From UBA4615 sp044368415 (GTDB taxonomy: Bacteria > Pseudomonadota > Gammaproteobacteria > Burkholderiales > Burkholderiaceae_E), in assembly GCA_044368415.1 (NCBI GenBank), contig JBIPLJ010000001.1:90637-154636 (forward strand): a stretch of DNA of 64,000 nucleotides. Direction: 5' to 3'. The number at the start of each line of letters is the position of its first letter. The first letter of the stretch is position 1. A model generated the notes under the pieces. It saw only the letters and a list, made by a program, of their open reading frames with translations, did not search any database and was not told where the DNA came from. Made by a program: the position numbers and the translations under genes. Positions 42,494-50,767 of the stretch are shown piece after piece.

Positions 42494-42727
42494 ATGGATC
42501 TGTGGGGTCGGTCCGCGCTTGCGCGGCGCGTGCTCGCCCTCGGCCATCAACTCATCGAACGAGACGTCAATCGTCGAGGACAGCCGATCGCCCGACTGGT
42601 GCCCGCAACGCCCACGGCAAAGCAACCTTCGGTCGAAGAGATCATCGTCGGCTTGAGGGCGCTGCGCCTCGAGGTTCAAGCAAGCCAGACTGAGATCCGC
42701 TCATGGATCGAGGAGGGCCGGGCGTGA
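42494..42727 (+). CDS. Phd/VapB-like antitoxin, probably degraded
   Basis: A 77-residue ORF with RRGQPIARLVPATP, resembling the conserved RHG-x-PVA-x-L segment of Phd/VapB antitoxins, and a charged C-terminal helix (QASQTEIRSWIEEGRA) that could bind a toxin. The N-terminal DNA-binding part is not recognisable and may have been lost. Its stop overlaps the GTG of the broken PIN toxin, as in working pairs. Confidence 0.5.
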   Translation: MDLWGRSALARRVLALGHQLIERDVNRRGQPIARLVPATPTAKQPSVEEIIVGLRALRLEVQASQTEIRSWIEEGRA

Positions 42728-42952
42728 CGCCGGTTGTCATCGACGCGTCCGCCCTGATCGCCTGGCTTCTGAATGGACCCGCAGGCTGCCGATGCCGGCG
42801 CGATCCTGATGGCAGCAAACACGTACGGTCTGACGGCGTATGAGGCGATCTACCTGCAGCTGGCGGTGGCCCGGGGTGCGGACCTGCTGACCGCGGATAC
42901 GGCGCTTGAACACGCGGCCCGCAGGGCTGGCGTGATGGTCCGAGGCGGCTGA
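42724..42952 (+). pseudogene. VapC-like PIN-domain toxin with internal deletion
   Basis: It opens VTPVVIDASALIAWLLN, with the first PIN acidic residue, then shifts frame around 42775. Another frame reads ILMAANTYGLTAYEAIYLQL and ARGADLLTADTALEHAARRAG, the family C-terminus with its last acidic residues, ending at TGA 42950-42952. About 60 central residues are missing, so the RNase cannot be functional. Confidence 0.7.
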
Positions 42953-43035
42953 CTGGGCCGCGTCCTCATGTCTGCGGTGGGCATCCGACGGGCGCGGCAT
43001 GCTCCGCGCGCCCGGGTCCTCAGCCGCTCAGCCGC

Positions 43036-43665
43036 TCAGCCGCCCAGCCGCCCCGTCGCGAGCAGCACCGCAAGCGTCCACATCGTCAGCGCGACGCCCG
43101 CGTCGAGCAGCCGCCAGGCGAGCGCCCGCGAGAACAGCGGCGCGGCCGCGCGTGCGCCATAGCCCAGCAGCATGAACCAGGTGAAGCTCGCCGCCGCCGC
43201 CCCCAGGGCGAACAGCGGGCGCGCGGCCCCCTGTTGCTGCGCACCGACCGAGCCCACCAGCAGCACCGTGTCCAGGTAGACGTGCGGGTTCAGCAGCGAC
43301 AGCGAGGCCGCCTGCATCAGCACGGCTCGGCGTGTCGCAGGCGCCTCGCCCTGCGCCTGCAGCGTGCCCGGGTGCAGCGCGCGGCGCGCCGCCTGCACGC
43401 CATAGGCCGCGAGCACCGCCGCCCCGAGCCAGGACAGCGCGCGCAGCAGGGCCGGATGCGGGCCGAGCGCAGCACCCAGGCCGGCCACGCCGGCCGCGAT
43501 CAACAGCGAGTCGATCGCCGCGCAGGCCGCCACCACCGCACCGACGTGCTCGCGGCGCAGCCCCTGGCGCAACACGAAGGCATTCTGCGCACCGATCGCC
43601 ACGATCAGCGACGCGCCCAGCACGAAGCCCGCGGCGAGCGGGGCGAAGACCTGAGGGTCAACCAT
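43036..43665 (-). CDS. LysE/ArgO-family amino acid exporter
   Basis: A 209-residue, six-span exporter. The N-terminal GFVLGASLIVAIGAQNAFVLRQGL carries the family motif, and SLLNPHVYLDTVLLVGSVGAQ the second conserved block. Exports lysine, arginine or analogues. The ATG at 43665 is chosen to match the family N-terminus. It is the last island gene before the puh operon and on the same strand, 159 bp downstream of puhE. Confidence 0.88.
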   Translation of the reverse strand: MVDPQVFAPLAAGFVLGASLIVAIGAQNAFVLRQGLRREHVGAVVAACAAIDSLLIAAGVAGLGAALGPHPALLRALSWLGAAVLAAYGVQAARRALHPGTLQAQGEAPATRRAVLMQAASLSLLNPHVYLDTVLLVGSVGAQQQGAARPLFALGAAAASFTWFMLLGYGARAAAPLFSRALAWRLLDAGVALTMWTLAVLLATGRLGG

Positions 43666-43755
43666 GGGCGGAGCTTCGCCCGGCGGACACGCACCGCACA
43701 AGCGAAACACGCACAGGGCGATTCATTCGAGGGCGCGCCGTTGACGGTCGGCGTC

Positions 43756-43775
43756 GGCACCGCAAGCGCGGTGCC
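43756..43775. other. Stem-loop downstream of puhE
   Basis: GGCACCGC-AAGC-GCGGTGCC is a perfect 8-bp stem with a four-base loop, 50-70 bp past the puhE stop on the minus strand. There is no T-run, so it is at most a processing or 3-prime stabilising structure. Confidence 0.5.
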
Positions 43776-43824
43776 GGGACGGCTAGCGAGCGCCTGATCC
43801 GGCGCCGCCCGCCGTCGTCGGCGC

Positions 43825-44631
43825 TCAGCGACGCGGCGGAACGGCCGTCGCGGCAGCGGCCGCTGCGGCGGTCGCCGCATGCGAGCGCATGCCCCACGAC
43901 CAGAGCCGCTCGGAGGGCAGCGGCAGCACCAACAGCGCATGCTCGAGGATGGCGAGCGACAGCAGCGAAGCCACCAGTGTCAGCGAGGCGACCTCGTATG
44001 CGCCCGCACCCGGTGCGAGCGCCGCCTGCCACAGCGGGATCGCGACGAGTGTTGCGGCGGCCACCGACACCGGCAGCAGCGCGTTCATCGGCGCGCGAAC
44101 AAAATACGTCTGCAGGTACTTCAGATGCTCGGGCAGGAAGTCCGCATTCAGGTTGCGCACGCCGAGGAACACGTTGAGCTTCGCGCTCTGGCGCATCGTC
44201 CACAGCACGAGGTAGGTCCACAACCCGGTCTGGTTCGGCCGGTCCCAGGTGGCGAACAGCACGACCAGCGCCAGCACGATCAGCGCGAGTTCGTGATGGG
44301 CAACGGTCTGGAACGCGTGGCGCACGCGTGTCCACCCCTTCGAGCCGGGGGGACAGGCGCTGCGCCGCGGGCCGGTCACATACCCGAGCAGGAACCCCAC
44401 CTCTTGCCAACCCCAGATCAGGATCGCGCAGGTGAAGCCGCAGTAGGCACCCGCCACGGTCGTCTGACCACTGCTGTACCACAGCCCCCAGGCGGCGAGC
44501 AGCGCCACCACGGTGGTGCCGGCCATCGTGTACGGGAACGTCCGCTTCGACAGGCCGTCGAGGTAGAGGATCGCGCCGGTGCTCGCCCACCAGACGAGGA
44601 CCGTGAACACGAAGGGCAATGTGTACTGCAT
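43825..44631 (-). CDS. puhE: Photosynthetic complex assembly protein PuhE
   Basis: A 268-residue membrane protein of the DUF3623 family with several hydrophobic segments. FVFTVLVWWASTGAILYLDG, the CGFTCAILIWGWQEVGFLLG block and WTMRQSAKLNVFLGVRNLN are diagnostic. It is needed for normal LH1/reaction-centre assembly or pigment flow in purple bacteria. The C-terminus is an Ala-rich tail. It is the last gene of the bchF-to-puhE run, 22 bp behind acsF. Confidence 0.9.
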   Translation of the reverse strand: MQYTLPFVFTVLVWWASTGAILYLDGLSKRTFPYTMAGTTVVALLAAWGLWYSSGQTTVAGAYCGFTCAILIWGWQEVGFLLGYVTGPRRSACPPGSKGWTRVRHAFQTVAHHELALIVLALVVLFATWDRPNQTGLWTYLVLWTMRQSAKLNVFLGVRNLNADFLPEHLKYLQTYFVRAPMNALLPVSVAAATLVAIPLWQAALAPGAGAYEVASLTLVASLLSLAILEHALLVLPLPSERLWSWGMRSHAATAAAAAAATAVPPRR

Positions 44632-44653
44632 CAGTTCACCCGGAGACTTGGCG

Positions 44654-45718
44654 TCACCAGGCCGGTACCACGCGTACCGTCTCGGGCAGCGTGTTCGGCT
44701 GGGTCGGCAGAAGGTAGAGCCGGGCGAAGGTCGCGGCCGCGCCGACGGCGCAGGCCGCCCGCTTGATCGCGCCGACCACGCCGCCGCGGGCCTTGGCCGC
44801 CTCGGCCGCCTCGCTCAAGCGGTGCAGCCGTGTCAGCCCGGCGCGGAACTTCGGATTGTTCGTGTCCAGGACGATGGGGAACACTTGACGGGTGATCTCG
44901 GAGCAGATGTCGAAGACCTTGTAGTCGAACGCATCCGACTCGAGACCCATCGCCCGGTGCAGCATCGGCCGCGTATGGTCGCGCACGTACATGGTCGCGT
45001 AGACCGCGATCAGGAAAAAACGGATCCACAGCACGTTCAGGCCGCGCAGCAGTTTCGGGTCGGAGCGCATGATCAGCGCGAACGATTCGCCGTGCCGGAA
45101 CTCGTCGTTGCACCAGCGCTCGAACCACTTGAAGATCGGGTGGAAGCGTTTGTCCGGGTGACGTTCGAGCTGGCGGTAGATCGTGATGTACCGCGCGTAG
45201 CCGATCTTCTCCGACAGGTAGGTCGCATACAGCACGTACTTCGGCTTGAAGTAGGTGTACTCCTTGGTCTTCTTCAGCGTGCCCAGGTCCACCCCGAGAC
45301 CGAAGTCCTTCAGCGACATGTTGATGAAGTTCGCATGGCGCGACTCGTCGCGCACCATGTACGTCATCAGCTGCTTCATGTCCGGGTTCGTGACGTTCTT
45401 GCGGATCTCGTTGTACAGCACGCAACCCGAGTACTCGGACGTCAGCGAGGTCACCAGGAAGTCCAGGAACTCCTGGCGCATCGCCGGATCGAGATCGTGC
45501 ATCTCCGCGAGGAAGTCGCCGGTTCGCTGGAAATGATCGTTGTTGTTGTCCCCCGCATACTCGAGCATGTGCGCGTCCCATTCGGCGCGCATCGGCGAGA
45601 TGTCCATGCGGTTCATCGCATCGTAGTCGGTGGTGTAGAAGCGCGGGCTGATGAGCGTGCTCGCCTTGGCGTGCTGCATCACCTGCTCAGGGCTGTCGAT
45701 CGTGGTGTCGAGTGCCAT
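44654..45718 (-). CDS. acsF: Aerobic Mg-protoporphyrin IX monomethyl ester cyclase
   Basis: A 354-residue di-iron oxygenase that builds ring E using O2. Iron-ligand motifs are visible in SEYSGCVLYNEIRK, VRDESRHANFINM and CNDEFRHGESFAL. Its position between puhC and puhE matches Rubrivivax, where this gene (orf358) was first linked to the aerobic cyclase. The oxygen-independent enzyme BchE is not in the window, which would tie pigment synthesis to oxygen unless bchE lies elsewhere. Confidence 0.95.
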   Translation of the reverse strand: MALDTTIDSPEQVMQHAKASTLISPRFYTTDYDAMNRMDISPMRAEWDAHMLEYAGDNNNDHFQRTGDFLAEMHDLDPAMRQEFLDFLVTSLTSEYSGCVLYNEIRKNVTNPDMKQLMTYMVRDESRHANFINMSLKDFGLGVDLGTLKKTKEYTYFKPKYVLYATYLSEKIGYARYITIYRQLERHPDKRFHPIFKWFERWCNDEFRHGESFALIMRSDPKLLRGLNVLWIRFFLIAVYATMYVRDHTRPMLHRAMGLESDAFDYKVFDICSEITRQVFPIVLDTNNPKFRAGLTRLHRLSEAAEAAKARGGVVGAIKRAACAVGAAATFARLYLLPTQPNTLPETVRVVPAW

Positions 45719-45731
45719 GTCGGGACTCCGT

Positions 45732-46190
45732 TCAGGGACGTTGGGGTGCGGCTGTCAGCATCCGGGCGAACACGGCTGCATTGGTCGGACCGAAGGATTC
45801 CAGATCGATGAGCCGACCGGTGGCCGGATCGCTGAGCGTGAGGCGGCCGTCGGCTCGGCCGATCAGCTCGAAGGGCTGCTCTGGGCCGAGGCCGCTGCGC
45901 TTGCGCTCGCGGGCAAGACCGCGCAGCACGCCACGCAGGAAGCCCTGCTCGCCGGTGACCGTCTCGACACGCGAACCGGTATGCGGGTCGATGACCGCGA
46001 CCGAGCCATCCGGCAGGTCTTCGAACCGCAAGGCGCGCGTCTCGACGGCAATGGCATCGGGCTCGCGCACCTCGATGCCGGACAGCCTGACTGCGGCTGC
46101 CGCTGCGAAGGTGAATACCGCGATCGAGACCAGCACCGCGATCGCGCCGCGCGGGATCATCTGTGTGTGGCGGGCGGGTTGGGCACTCAT
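45732..46190 (-). CDS. puhC: Photosynthetic complex assembly protein PuhC
   Basis: A 152-residue protein with one N-terminal membrane span (GAIAVLVSIAVFTFAAAAAVRL) and a periplasmic domain. ALRFEDLPDGSVAVID and QGFLRGVLRGLARERKRSG are typical PuhC segments. It assists assembly of the reaction-centre/LH1 core. The ATG at 46190 fits the family length; the long frame upstream is a shadow of puhB. Confidence 0.88.
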   Translation of the reverse strand: MSAQPARHTQMIPRGAIAVLVSIAVFTFAAAAAVRLSGIEVREPDAIAVETRALRFEDLPDGSVAVIDPHTGSRVETVTGEQGFLRGVLRGLARERKRSGLGPEQPFELIGRADGRLTLSDPATGRLIDLESFGPTNAAVFARMLTAAPQRP

Positions 46191-46218
46191 GGCGTGACTC
46201 CTGGTGACTCGGTCGGGC

Positions 46219-46905
46219 TCAGTGGCCGGCCAGCGCGGTCTGGCCGTCGGGGCGCTGACGCGAGCCGGACGGATCCACGGTCTGATTAACAGGACGTGCC
46301 GCACCACCGGTTTCCTGCGCCCACGCGTCGGCCAGCAGCCGACCCACCCGCAGCGCATCGGGTACACAACGCAGCATCGGCTCGGGCTTGGCCAGCCGCC
46401 AGGGACGTGCATGGGGCCACAGGTGCGCGTAGCCGATGGACGCCTCGCGCAGTTCCAGCGGCAGGTCGCCGCTGCCGTCGCGATGAAGCCGCAACCCAGC
46501 GGACGCGATCCGTGTGAACGGGAGGTTGAACGTCATGGTCAGTACGATGCCCACGCGCATCACGACACGGCGGTCGGTGATGGTGTAGAGCGTGCTGCGC
46601 GCCGAAAGGTGCGCGAACAGCACGAGCAGGCCGATCGCGAGCACCGCGACCGAGACCAGCAGCGCCAGTCCGCCGAGCGCCTCGCGCAGACCCTCGCCAT
46701 CGGCGAGGGCACTCGCGATCTGCAATCCGCCCACCACCGCAAAATAGACCGCGACCTTGCGCACGTGGAAGACCCGAAGGGCGAGCACGCGGGTGTCCGG
46801 GGCGCCCTGCCAGAGCATCCGCTCGCCGGAGGGCAGCGGTTCGGGCAGGCCGGGGACAGGCTCGAAGTCGTGTTCCGGCCCGGAGCCGTGTCGATGTCCG
46901 TCCAT
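46219..46905 (-). CDS. puhB: Photosynthetic complex assembly protein PuhB
   Basis: A 228-residue membrane protein with a PH-like domain. LPSGERMLWQGAPDTRVLAL is the hallmark start, followed by hydrophobic segments and STLYTITDRRVVMRVGIVL. Promotes reaction-centre assembly. Two bp separate it from the puhA stop. Confidence 0.92.
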   Translation of the reverse strand: MDGHRHGSGPEHDFEPVPGLPEPLPSGERMLWQGAPDTRVLALRVFHVRKVAVYFAVVGGLQIASALADGEGLREALGGLALLVSVAVLAIGLLVLFAHLSARSTLYTITDRRVVMRVGIVLTMTFNLPFTRIASAGLRLHRDGSGDLPLELREASIGYAHLWPHARPWRLAKPEPMLRCVPDALRVGRLLADAWAQETGGAARPVNQTVDPSGSRQRPDGQTALAGH

Positions 46906-46907
46906 GA

Positions 46908-47672
46908 TCAGAACAGCGGCTCGGCGCGGTCATCGTCCGCGTACAGCAGACCGGCACCCCAATAGGCCATGATCTTCTCCTCTTCGAGCATGGTGACCTG
47001 CTGCGGGTTGCGGGTGACCGGCACGCCGGAGAACTGCGCAGCGTACAACGCACCGACTCGCACCCCGCGCCGGGTGATGCGACAGAAGTTGATCGGCAGC
47101 AGCACGCTGCGGCTCGCGCCATCGGCCAGCGGCACCGAGACCTCGAGATGTCGGACCGTGGCCTCTGAGGTGTCGACCCACACATCGACCACCGTGCCGC
47201 CGGTCTCGCCATCGGTGCCGATCACCGACAGGCCGCGCGGGTCGAGGTCCATCGAGGCGACCTCGTAGTCGGGCAGGGTGCGCAGCGGCACCAGCTTGGG
47301 CGCACCACCGAAGGTGAGTTCGATGTGATCCGCGCGCTCGGCCCAGGCACCCGGGCCGACCCCTGCGGCCAGCGGGTCGCCGACCGGCTCGAGCGGCGCG
47401 CCGTTGAAGCGGTTGGCAGGCTCGGCCGTGAAATTGCGAACCAGCCCTTTGTCGTTCGGCGCCTGGACCATGCTGCCGTCCGACAGCAGATAGGTCTTGG
47501 GTCGCGGCGCGGGCGGCCAGCCTTCGATCGTTCCGTTCGCGGTCTCCAGCGGGTACCCCTCTCGCTTGCCCTCGCGGATCAGATAGATGATCAGGCCCGC
47601 AAAAAACGCCCAGAACACGTAGAGCACGAGTTGTGCGACGTCAACGTATCCCGTGATGGCTCCGAATCCCAT
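46908..47672 (-). CDS. puhA: Photosynthetic reaction centre H subunit
   Basis: A 254-residue subunit with one N-terminal span (LVLYVFWAFFAGLIIYLIRE) followed by GKREGYPLE, then a cytoplasmic beta domain that gates protons to QB. LSVIGTDGETGGTVVDVWVD and VLLPINFCRITRRGVRVGAL are conserved. It lies between lhaA and puhB, as in other purple bacteria. Confidence 0.96.
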   Translation of the reverse strand: MGFGAITGYVDVAQLVLYVFWAFFAGLIIYLIREGKREGYPLETANGTIEGWPPAPRPKTYLLSDGSMVQAPNDKGLVRNFTAEPANRFNGAPLEPVGDPLAAGVGPGAWAERADHIELTFGGAPKLVPLRTLPDYEVASMDLDPRGLSVIGTDGETGGTVVDVWVDTSEATVRHLEVSVPLADGASRSVLLPINFCRITRRGVRVGALYAAQFSGVPVTRNPQQVTMLEEEKIMAYWGAGLLYADDDRAEPLF

Positions 47673-47713
47673 GGTGATGCTCCTTGGCTGTCCCTGGATG
47701 CCCTGCGGCGGCC

Positions 47714-49153
47714 CTAACCGGGCAGCACCGGCAGGCCGAACTTCGACGATGACGGCGCGACGGCGCGCCGCGATGACCTGACCAGCGGACCGATCGCGAT
47801 CAGGGTGAAAAAAAGCATGAACAGTTCGACGTGGTAGACAACAGCGTAACCGGTGCCCGGATGGGCGAGGACCTCACCGAGCGCGCCGCGTCCGGCGAGC
47901 GACGAGACCGCGTCACGCAAGCCACCGCCTGCTGCGATCGCGAGTCCTGCGCAGGTCGCCTGTACGCCGCCCCAGGCGCCAAGCGCCAGGCCCTTGAAGC
48001 CATCGGTGTCGAGCGCCATCGCCGCGGTCAGTGTGCCGACCGCAAACAGCCCACCGCCGAAGCCGATCGCAAGGACACCGATGCGGAACAGCGTCGCCGA
48101 TTGGGTCGGCTCGGCGAAGATCACCGCCGAGAATGCGAATAGGCCGGCCACGACACCGAGGCCGGCGAGGCGCAGCGGGTCGATGCCCCGACCCAGCCAG
48201 CGCGCGGCCAGCCCGAAGGCGACGAGGGATCCGGCCGCCATCAGTGCGGTCAGCGCGGTGGTGGCACCGACGCCGAGATTCAGGATCTCGCCACCGTACG
48301 GCTCGAGCACGATGTCCTGCATGCTGAACGCCGCGGTGCCCAGGCCCGTGGCCACAAGGAATCGGCGGGCTCGGGACGCGCCGGCGAGCCGCGCCCAAGC
48401 GCCACGGAAATCGATGTCGTCGGGCATGTCGCCGCGGCGGCCGCGCACCCGCGGCTCCTGCTTCCAGAGCGCGATCAGGTTCAGCGCCATCGTCACGGTG
48501 GCCGTGCCCTGGACGACCTTGACCAGTCGGACCTGACTGAAGTCGGCGAGCAGCAGGCCGAAGACCGCCGCGGACACCACCATGCCGACGAGCAGCATCA
48601 CGTACATCAGCGCCACCACACGCGGGCGCGCCGCTTCGGGCGCGATGTCCGTGGCGAGCGCGAGGCCTGCGGTCTGCACGGTCTGCATCCCGGCGCCGAC
48701 CATCAGGAAGGCGAGCGCGGCGCTGGCGTGACCGATCCACCACGGGCCGTGGGTGATGTCGCCCGACAGCAGGATCAGCGCGAACGGCATGATCGCCAGG
48801 CCGCCGAACTGCAGCCAGGTGCCCAGCCAGATGTACGGCACTCGCCGCCATCCGAGCACCGAGCGATGGGTGTCCGAGCGAAAGCCGATCAGCGCGCGGA
48901 AGGGCGCGACCAGGATCGGCAGCGCAACCAGCGCTGCAACCAGCCACGCACCCACGCCCATCTCGACGATCAGCACCCGGTTCAGCGTGCCGATCAGCAG
49001 CACGCTGGCCATGCCGACCGAGACCTGGAACAGCGACAGGCGCAGCAGACGCCCCAGCGGCAGCTCGTCGCTCGCCGCGTCGGCGAACGGCAGCAGACCG
49101 GGCGCCACTCGCGTCCAGGTCTGCCAGAGCTTGGGCCGGGGCATGGTGCTCAT
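47714..49153 (-). CDS. lhaA: LH1 assembly protein, PucC/BCH family of the MFS
   Basis: A 479-residue, twelve-span MFS protein. LRLSLFQVSVGMASVLLIGTLNRV and SDTHRSVLGWRRVPYIWLGT are family markers. LhaA is needed for LH1 assembly, perhaps by delivering bacteriochlorophyll. The ATG at 49153 overlaps the bchM stop as ATGA. Confidence 0.93.
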   Translation of the reverse strand: MSTMPRPKLWQTWTRVAPGLLPFADAASDELPLGRLLRLSLFQVSVGMASVLLIGTLNRVLIVEMGVGAWLVAALVALPILVAPFRALIGFRSDTHRSVLGWRRVPYIWLGTWLQFGGLAIMPFALILLSGDITHGPWWIGHASAALAFLMVGAGMQTVQTAGLALATDIAPEAARPRVVALMYVMLLVGMVVSAAVFGLLLADFSQVRLVKVVQGTATVTMALNLIALWKQEPRVRGRRGDMPDDIDFRGAWARLAGASRARRFLVATGLGTAAFSMQDIVLEPYGGEILNLGVGATTALTALMAAGSLVAFGLAARWLGRGIDPLRLAGLGVVAGLFAFSAVIFAEPTQSATLFRIGVLAIGFGGGLFAVGTLTAAMALDTDGFKGLALGAWGGVQATCAGLAIAAGGGLRDAVSSLAGRGALGEVLAHPGTGYAVVYHVELFMLFFTLIAIGPLVRSSRRAVAPSSSKFGLPVLPG

Positions 49154-49854
49154 CGGCGAACGACCTCGACGGCCTGGGAGGTGTAGAAGCCCGAGGCCAC
49201 GCGCTGCGTGCGGGCGGGCGCCCAGCCGGCAAGCTCAGGCGTCGTGTAGATCGCCCGGCGCAGTTCGAACTCCCCCACCGGCACGATCGCCGGGGCCCGG
49301 TCGGCGCGCGGGAACAGCTTGCCGACCTCGTGCATCACCGTCAGCAGCGGCGTACGCGGCGCAAAGGTGAAGATCATCGACTTGCTGACGCGCGGCGCCA
49401 GCGCCGACAGGGCGCGCAAGACGTCGACCGGCTCGTAGTGGATCAGCGAATCCATGCCGACCATGTGATCGAAGTGCCCGAGTCCGGCATCGAGCATGTC
49501 GCCCGACCGGAACTCGATCCGGCCATCGCCGAGGTCCGAGGGCAGGCGCTGGCGCGCCAGCTCGACGAGCGTCGGCGACAAGTCGATCGCCACGACGTGG
49601 GCACCGCGCCGCGCGGCCTCGACCGCCAGCGCGCCGGTGCCGCAGCCAGCATCGAGCAGCCGCAGCCCGCGCAGGTCGGTCGGCAGATACTCGAGCAGCG
49701 TGGCGCGCATCCGATCGCGGCCGGCACGCACCGTGGCGCGGATGCCGCTGACCGGGGCCGACGAAGTCAGCCGTGCCCAAGCCTCGACCGCGGTGCGGTC
49801 GAAGTAGTGTTCGATGCGCCCGCGGCGCTCGACGTAGGAAGGGTTTGCAGCCAT
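49150..49854 (-). CDS. bchM: Mg-protoporphyrin IX O-methyltransferase
   Basis: A 234-residue SAM methyltransferase producing the monomethyl ester substrate of AcsF. The N-terminal YVERRGRIEHYFDRTAVEAW is characteristic; LRLLDAGCGTGALAVEAARRG binds SAM. The ATG at 49854 sits one base from the bchL stop. Confidence 0.94.
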   Translation of the reverse strand: MAANPSYVERRGRIEHYFDRTAVEAWARLTSSAPVSGIRATVRAGRDRMRATLLEYLPTDLRGLRLLDAGCGTGALAVEAARRGAHVVAIDLSPTLVELARQRLPSDLGDGRIEFRSGDMLDAGLGHFDHMVGMDSLIHYEPVDVLRALSALAPRVSKSMIFTFAPRTPLLTVMHEVGKLFPRADRAPAIVPVGEFELRRAIYTTPELAGWAPARTQRVASGFYTSQAVEVVRR

Positions 49855-49855
49855 G

Positions 49856-50767
49856 TCAGTCGAATCCCAGCAGGTCGAAGATCTCACGGTCCTTCAGCGC
49901 ATCCGGCGCCAGCGGATCGGTACCCGCCCACAGCGCCGCAGCCAACCGCATGTACTCGTTCTGCACCGCCTCGAGCTCGGGCGAGTGCTCCATCTCGAAC
50001 AGCGTCGACTTCTTCAACCGACTGCGACGGATCACGTCGAGGTCGGGGAAGTGCGCCATGCGCTTGAGACCGACACGATCGTTGAACTTGTCGATCTGGT
50101 CGGTGTCCTTGCTGCGGTTGGCGATCACGCCGCCGAGCCGCACGTTGTAGTTCTTCGCCTTCGCCTTGATCGCCTGGACGATCCGGTTCATCGCGAAGAT
50201 CGAGTCGAAGTCGTTGGCGGTGACGATCAGCGCGCGGTCGGCGTGCTGCAGCGGTGCGGCGAATCCTCCGCACACCACGTCGCCCAGCACGTCGAAGATC
50301 ACCACGTCGGTGTCCTCGAGCAGGTGGTGCTCCTTGAGGAGCTTCACCGTCTGCCCGACGACATAACCGCCACAGCCCGTGCCGGCCGGCGGACCGCCCG
50401 CCTCGACGCACATCACGCCGTTGTAGCCCTCGAAGACGAAGTCCTCGATGCGCAGTTCCTCCGGGTGGAAGTCGACCGATTCGAGCACGTCGATGACCGT
50501 CGGCACCAGCTTCTTGGTCAGCGTGAACGTCGAATCGTGCTTCGGGTCGCAGCCGATCTGAATCACGCGCTTGCCGAGCTTGGAGAACGCGACCGACAGG
50601 TTCGACGACGTGGTGCTCTTGCCGATACCGCCCTTGCCGTAGACGGCAAACACTTTAGCGTTGCCGATCTTCTGGTTCGGGTCGAGCTGCACCTGCACGC
50701 TGCCTTCGCCGTCACCGGACCGGGTGGGACGCTTGATGTCGGCAAACGGGACACTTTGAATATTCAT
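49856..50767 (-). CDS. bchL: Dark-operative protochlorophyllide reductase iron protein L
   Basis: A 303-residue NifH-like ATPase. The P-loop is VYGKGGIGKSTTSSNL, the cluster ligands are in GGPPAGTGCGGYV and VLGDVVCGGFAAPL. It drives light-independent reduction of ring D with BchNB. The ATG at 50767 overlaps the bchH stop as ATGA; it lies about 31 codons inside a longer open frame. Confidence 0.96.
   Translation of the reverse strand: MNIQSVPFADIKRPTRSGDGEGSVQVQLDPNQKIGNAKVFAVYGKGGIGKSTTSSNLSVAFSKLGKRVIQIGCDPKHDSTFTLTKKLVPTVIDVLESVDFHPEELRIEDFVFEGYNGVMCVEAGGPPAGTGCGGYVVGQTVKLLKEHHLLEDTDVVIFDVLGDVVCGGFAAPLQHADRALIVTANDFDSIFAMNRIVQAIKAKAKNYNVRLGGVIANRSKDTDQIDKFNDRVGLKRMAHFPDLDVIRRSRLKKSTLFEMEHSPELEAVQNEYMRLAAALWAGTDPLAPDALKDREIFDLLGFD

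Noticed and set aside
43756..43775. Rho-independent terminator after puhE
   Set aside because: Good stem but no T-run on either strand.
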